A stretch of DNA of 64,000 nucleotides from Pseudomonas sp. p1(2021b) (GTDB lineage Bacteria; Pseudomonadota; Gammaproteobacteria; Pseudomonadales; Pseudomonadaceae): NCBI RefSeq assembly GCF_020151015.1, contig NZ_CP083746.1, forward strand, positions 4,742,501 through 4,806,500, read 5' to 3'. Below, piece by piece: positions 60,109-64,000 of the stretch (its first letter is position 1; each line of letters starts with the position of its first letter). The position numbers and the translations under genes are program-made. The notes under the pieces were generated by a model that saw only the letters and a program-made list of their open reading frames with translations, made no database searches and had not been told where the DNA came from.

Positions 60109-61314
60109 TCAATTGACCAGTTGGTTGAGGTTGAGGATCGGCAACAGGATGGCGAGCACGATGAACAACACGATGCCGCCCATCACCAGCAGCATCAGGG
60201 GTTCGCAAAGGCTCACCAGCAGGGATATCCGCCCCGCCAGCTGCTTGCCTTGAAGGTCGGCGGCACGTTCGAGCATGGTGTCCAGCTCGCCGGCGCGCTC
60301 GCCGCTGGCGATCATGTGCAGCATCAGGGGCGGCAAGGTCTCGCTACGCGCCAGGCAGTTGGCCAGCGTGGCGCCTTCGCCAAGCTCGCGGGCGGCCTCC
60401 AGCAAGCGCTCGCGCAGTACCAGGTTGCCGATGACACCGGCACCGATGTGCATGGCTTCGACCAGGGCGACACCGCTGCGGCCGAGGATCGCCAAGGTGC
60501 TGATGAAACGCGCCGCTTCGCTGGCGCGAACGAACTCGCCGTATGCCGGCAGGCGCAACGACACACCATGCCATTTCCGGCGCCGGGCGGGATCGCGCAA
60601 GGCCCAGTACACTGCCGCAGCCGCTGCCGCCAAGGCTGCAACGCCCAGCCCCCCGTAGTGGTTGGTGGCGTCGCTGAGCGCAATCAGTACCTGGGTCGCC
60701 ATGGGTAGTTGGGCCTGATCCCGGGCAAACGCCTGCACCACATCCGGCACCACATAGCCCAGCAGAAAGCCCACCACCAGCAACGAGACCACCAGCAGGA
60801 TCACTGGGTACACCATCGCCAGCTGGACCTTCTGGCGCAGGGCCTGCTGGTTCTCGCCATGTTCGGCCAGGCGGTCGAGCACCCCGGCCAGGTGGCCGGA
60901 GCGCTCCGCCGCGGCGACAGTGGCCCGGTAGACCATGGGAAACGCCTGTGGATAAGTCCCAAGCGCTTGCGCCAGGGCGTGGCCTTCGGCGACGCGCTCA
61001 GCCACGCCGCGCAGCACTTGCCGCACTTGGCGTTGAGTGGTTTGCGCGGCGACAGCCTGCAAGGCTTCGGTCAGCGGCACGCCCGCATGCAGCAAGGTCG
61101 CCAGTTGCCGGGTCAGCAGCGAGCGCCGGGCAAGGCTCAGGTGGTTGCGCGTCAGCAAGCCATTGAACGGCGATTCCCGTACAGGTTCGACCTGCAGCAC
61201 CAGCAGCCCCTGGTCGCGCAGGGCCTTCCGGGCCTGGCGCGCGCCCGGCGCTTCCAATGTACCCCGTTGGCGGGCGCCGCGGGCATCCTGGGCCTGATAG
61301 CGAAACAACGCCAT
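60109..61314 (-). CDS. gspF: type II secretion inner-membrane platform protein F
   Basis: 401 residues. Two tandem GspF domains (about 70-190 and 270-395) with three membrane helices (about 168-190, 218-236, 370-395). Motifs MVYPVILLVVSLLVVGFLL and GELDTMLERAAD are typical. Interacts with GspE and GspL. Starts one base after the gspE stop. Confidence 0.95.
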   Translation of the reverse strand: MALFRYQAQDARGARQRGTLEAPGARQARKALRDQGLLVLQVEPVRESPFNGLLTRNHLSLARRSLLTRQLATLLHAGVPLTEALQAVAAQTTQRQVRQVLRGVAERVAEGHALAQALGTYPQAFPMVYRATVAAAERSGHLAGVLDRLAEHGENQQALRQKVQLAMVYPVILLVVSLLVVGFLLGYVVPDVVQAFARDQAQLPMATQVLIALSDATNHYGGLGVAALAAAAAAVYWALRDPARRRKWHGVSLRLPAYGEFVRASEAARFISTLAILGRSGVALVEAMHIGAGVIGNLVLRERLLEAARELGEGATLANCLARSETLPPLMLHMIASGERAGELDTMLERAADLQGKQLAGRISLLVSLCEPLMLLVMGGIVLFIVLAILLPILNLNQLVN

Positions 61315-61315
61315 G

Positions 61316-62779
61316 TCAGTCGTGCCCCGTCACGCGCAGCAGTTCTTCCACGCTGGTCTGCCCTTGGCGGACACGCTCGACACCGTGTTGGAACAGGCTG
61401 GGCGTGTCCTGGCGAATCAGCTCGAGCATCTGTGCCTGGGACGCGCGCGAATGGATCGCCTGCGCCAGCGGCGGCTCGACCACCACCATTTCATGCAAGG
61501 CCAGGCGGCCGCTGTAACCCTGCTGGCATTCGCTGCACCCTTGGGCCTTGTAGACCACCGCAGGCCGTTCGGCGGGGTGCCCCAGCGCGCTGGCAATGGC
61601 ATCGTCCACCTCGCAGGCGACCTTGCAGTGCGGGCAGAGCTCGCGCACCAGGCGCTGGGCCATGACCCCGGCCAGCGACGAGGCGAGCAGGCAGGTGTCG
61701 ATGCCCATGTCCGCCAGGCGCGTGATGGCGCCCAACGCGCTGTTGGTGTGCAGGGTGGACAGCACCAGGTGCCCGGTCAGCGAGGCCTGGACGGCGATGT
61801 CGGCGGTTTCCCGGTCGCGGATCTCACCGACCATGACCACGTCCGGGTCCTGGCGCAGGATGGCGCGCAGGCCACGGGCGAAGGTCATGTCGACCTTGGT
61901 GTTGACCTGGGTCTGGCCGATCCCGGGCAGGTGGTATTCGATCGGGTCTTCCACCGTGAGGATGTTGCGCGACACCTGGTTGAGGTGGGACAGCGCCGTG
62001 TACAGCGTGGTGGTCTTGCCGGAGCCGGTAGGGCCGGTGACCAGGAAGATGCCGTGGGGTTTTTCCAGCACGCGCAAGAAGCCCGTGCGCACCGAACCTG
62101 CCATGTGCATATGGTCGATATCCAGGCGCACCGCCTGCTTGTCCAGCAGGCGCAGTACCACCCGTTCACCATGGGCCGCCGGCAGGGTCGAGACCCGCAC
62201 ATCGACCTCATGACCGGCCAGGCGCAGGCTGATCCGGCCATCCTGGGGCACGCGTTTCTCGGCGATGTCCAGGCGCGCCATGACCTTGATGCGCGAAACC
62301 AGCAACGCCGAAAGCGCCCGCGGCGGCGCCAGCACTTCGCGCATCACGCCGTCGATACGCATGCGCACCCGCAGTTGCTGTTCGAAGGTTTCCAGGTGGA
62401 TATCCGAGGCCCTGGAGCGGACGGCCTCGCTGAGCAGGGCATTGAGCAGGCGAATGATCGGTGCATCGTCCTGCTGGTCGAGCAGGTCGCAGGTCTGTGG
62501 CAGGGCTTCGGCCAGGCGGGACAGGTCGATTTCCTGGTCCAGGCCCTGTACCACCGCCTGCGCCGCGTCCTGGCTGCCGCCATAGCAACTGGCCAGGCGC
62601 TCGGCAAAGCTGGCGTCATCCACCTGGCGCAGCGGCCAGGCACTGCCCACCAAGCGGCAGGCCTCGGCCATGGCGGCCAGCGATGCATCCTCGCGCATCA
62701 GCAAGGCAGGTTCGTCCGCCTGCTGGTCGAGCAGGATGCCGTGGCGCCGGGCGAAGCTGAACGGCAGGCTGGCAGTCAT
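61316..62779 (-). CDS. gspE: type II secretion ATPase E
   Basis: 487 residues. Walker A GPTGSGKTTTLY (about 244-255), Asp box TVEDPIEY, Walker B ILRQDPDVVMVGEIRD, His box STLHTNSA, and a zinc-binding region with CxxC pairs LCPHC and GCSECQQG. Hexameric motor that powers pseudopilus assembly. ATGA overlap with gspD. Confidence 0.97.
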   Translation of the reverse strand: MTASLPFSFARRHGILLDQQADEPALLMREDASLAAMAEACRLVGSAWPLRQVDDASFAERLASCYGGSQDAAQAVVQGLDQEIDLSRLAEALPQTCDLLDQQDDAPIIRLLNALLSEAVRSRASDIHLETFEQQLRVRMRIDGVMREVLAPPRALSALLVSRIKVMARLDIAEKRVPQDGRISLRLAGHEVDVRVSTLPAAHGERVVLRLLDKQAVRLDIDHMHMAGSVRTGFLRVLEKPHGIFLVTGPTGSGKTTTLYTALSHLNQVSRNILTVEDPIEYHLPGIGQTQVNTKVDMTFARGLRAILRQDPDVVMVGEIRDRETADIAVQASLTGHLVLSTLHTNSALGAITRLADMGIDTCLLASSLAGVMAQRLVRELCPHCKVACEVDDAIASALGHPAERPAVVYKAQGCSECQQGYSGRLALHEMVVVEPPLAQAIHSRASQAQMLELIRQDTPSLFQHGVERVRQGQTSVEELLRVTGHD

Positions 62780-64000
62780 CGACGGCCGCCTTGGTTGTCA
62801 GGTAGGCGCTGGGCCTCGAACAGCTTCTGGGCATCCTCAGGCAGCACCGAGTCGTCCACCGCACGAACGTTTTCGTAGGCGCGTCGTCCTGCCTGGACCA
62901 GCTCGGCCTGGCTACGCAGGATGGTGGGGCGCAGGAAGACCATCAGGTTGGTCTTTTCCTGGACATCCCGGTTCCAGCGGAACAGGCCACCCACCCAGGG
63001 GATACGGCTGAGCAACGGCACACCACGCTGCTCTTTTCGTACGCTGTCCTTGATCAGGCCACCGATCACGATGATCTCACCATCCGCGGCGAGGATGGTG
63101 CTCTTGAGCGTGCGCTTGTTGGTGATCAGGTCGTTTTCCAGCGTGCTGGGGGCGAGCTCCGAACTTTCCTGTTCGACCTCCAGGCGCAAGGTCCGGCCTT
63201 CGTTGATATGTGGACGCACCTTCAGGCTGATACCGATGTCCTTGCGCTCGACGGTGGTGAACGGGTTGTCCGCGCCACTGCCGGTAGTGGTATAGGAGCC
63301 AGTCTTGAACGGCACGTTCTGGCCGACGAGGATCTGCGCCTCCTGGTTGTCGAGGGTCAGCAGGCTGGGGGTGGACAGCAGGTTGCTGCGGGTATTGCTG
63401 GCCAGGGCCGACACCAGCAGGCCGAAGCGATCCGAGCCGATGGCCACGGCAGCACCCGCCGGGACCGACTTGCCCTCGCCGAGCAGATCGGCCAGCGAAG
63501 CGCCGCTGTCGGGGAAGGTGATGCCCCCCTTCAGGCCGCCCTTGTCGATGCCCCATTGCAGGCCGAGGGCCTCGTTGATGTCACCGCTGACTTCGACGAT
63601 GGCCGCATGGATCAACACCTGGGCCCGCGGTTGGTCCAGTTGTTCGATGATCTGCTCGACACTGCCCAGGGTCTGGGGTTCGCCCAACAGCACCAAGGCG
63701 TTCTGGTTGGCATCGGCCTTGACCATGGCTTCACCGCTGAGCGCCTCGCCCAGGCCGTCGCCGCTCGGCTTGCCATCCAGGCGCTTGCCCACATCGCCCA
63801 GCACCTCGGCCAGTTGCTCGGCATTGCTGTGCTGCAACCGGACCACGCGCCAGTTCTGCGAGGCGGTAGGCGCCGGAACGTCCAGCGAGCGGCTCAACTG
63901 CGCCAGGCGCTGACGCGACTTGACGGGCCCGAGGATGAGCAAGCGGTTGCCTGGCAGGTCGGCCAGCACCCGCACGCCGCTCTCCGGGCCACCGGCGGCC
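62776..64000 (-). CDS. gspD: type II secretion secretin D, N-terminus outside window
   Basis: The last 408 residues of the secretin are visible; the frame stays open to the right edge. It contains the end of the N domains (ARVLIHAAIVEVSGDINEALGLQWG after a VVRLQHSNAEQLAEVL segment) and the whole secretin core (LSTPSLLTLDNQEAQILVGQNVPF, GISLKVRPHINEG, VIGGLIKDS). Outer-membrane channel of the system. Genes upstream (possibly gspC) are beyond the window. Confidence 0.95.
   Translation of the reverse strand, partial: AAGGPESGVRVLADLPGNRLLILGPVKSRQRLAQLSRSLDVPAPTASQNWRVVRLQHSNAEQLAEVLGDVGKRLDGKPSGDGLGEALSGEAMVKADANQNALVLLGEPQTLGSVEQIIEQLDQPRAQVLIHAAIVEVSGDINEALGLQWGIDKGGLKGGITFPDSGASLADLLGEGKSVPAGAAVAIGSDRFGLLVSALASNTRSNLLSTPSLLTLDNQEAQILVGQNVPFKTGSYTTTGSGADNPFTTVERKDIGISLKVRPHINEGRTLRLEVEQESSELAPSTLENDLITNKRTLKSTILAADGEIIVIGGLIKDSVRKEQRGVPLLSRIPWVGGLFRWNRDVQEKTNLMVFLRPTILRSQAELVQAGRRAYENVRAVDDSVLPEDAQKLFEAQRLPDNQGGRR

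Noticed and set aside
61313..62878. 521-codon open frame opposite gspE
   Set aside because: Antisense shadow; gspE carries all ATPase motifs on the minus strand.

Overview
The window looks like a chromosomal segment of a Pseudomonas of the P. putida group. It is GC-rich and densely coding. Paired REP palindromes of the type ctgtaggagcgggcttgtcccgcgat recur between genes. The order glnA-ntrB-ntrC-(hypothetical)-trmL-secB-grxC-rhodanese-gpmI-envC-ctpA, followed by the choline-betaine genes betT/betI-betB-betA, is the order I know from this genus. The assignment is by family recognition and gene order only; no search was run.

Layout. 1-780: truncated IS110-family element whose outer end abuts a broken REP. 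819-6172: two small lipoproteins, a DUF924 protein with fructose-1,6-bisphosphatase, and glycogen phosphorylase, all on the minus strand. 6354-10364: a Cys-cluster protein, the GTPase TypA/BipA and the tRNA thiolase ThiI. 10579-15420: a nitrogen-control block: glnA behind a sigma54 promoter with two NtrC boxes, ntrBC with its own NtrC box, and, just 3' of ntrC, another NtrC box plus sigma54 promoter that appears to drive a small RNA matching the position of NrsZ. 15417-22993: housekeeping genes (tRNA methylation, SecB, glutaredoxin, phosphoglycerate mutase, cell-wall hydrolase activator, C-terminal protease, deacetylase). 23112-29478: choline uptake and oxidation to glycine betaine under BetI, with a perfect 20-bp palindrome as likely operator. 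29747-37833: K+/H+ antiporter, large mechanosensitive channel, SelO, thioredoxin 2 and an orphan ParA.

38149-53007 holds 17 tightly overlapping plus-strand genes that form an aryl-polyene-type biosynthetic cluster. It contains a type II fatty-acid/polyketide-like core (chain-length-factor-like protein, two ACPs, two ketosynthases, ketoreductase, dehydratases), a starter-activating AMP-ligase fused to a dehydratase, an MIO-type aromatic amino acid ammonia-lyase, two acyltransferases, a family 2 glycosyltransferase, a thioesterase, and a private envelope export set (LolA-like, MMPL exporter, DUF3261 lipoprotein). A strong sigma70-like promoter lies upstream and a 12-bp stem hairpin downstream. 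The likely product is a lipid-anchored aryl polyene pigment in the outer membrane.

53094-64000: a LysR regulator divergent from an MFS exporter, a secreted OB-fold protein, and a type II secretion operon gspDEFGHIJKLM on the minus strand, with gspD cut by the window edge.

Many start codons were moved inward from the longest open frame using Shine-Dalgarno spacing, family length or 4-bp ATGA overlaps. I saw no rRNA, tRNA or CRISPR array.
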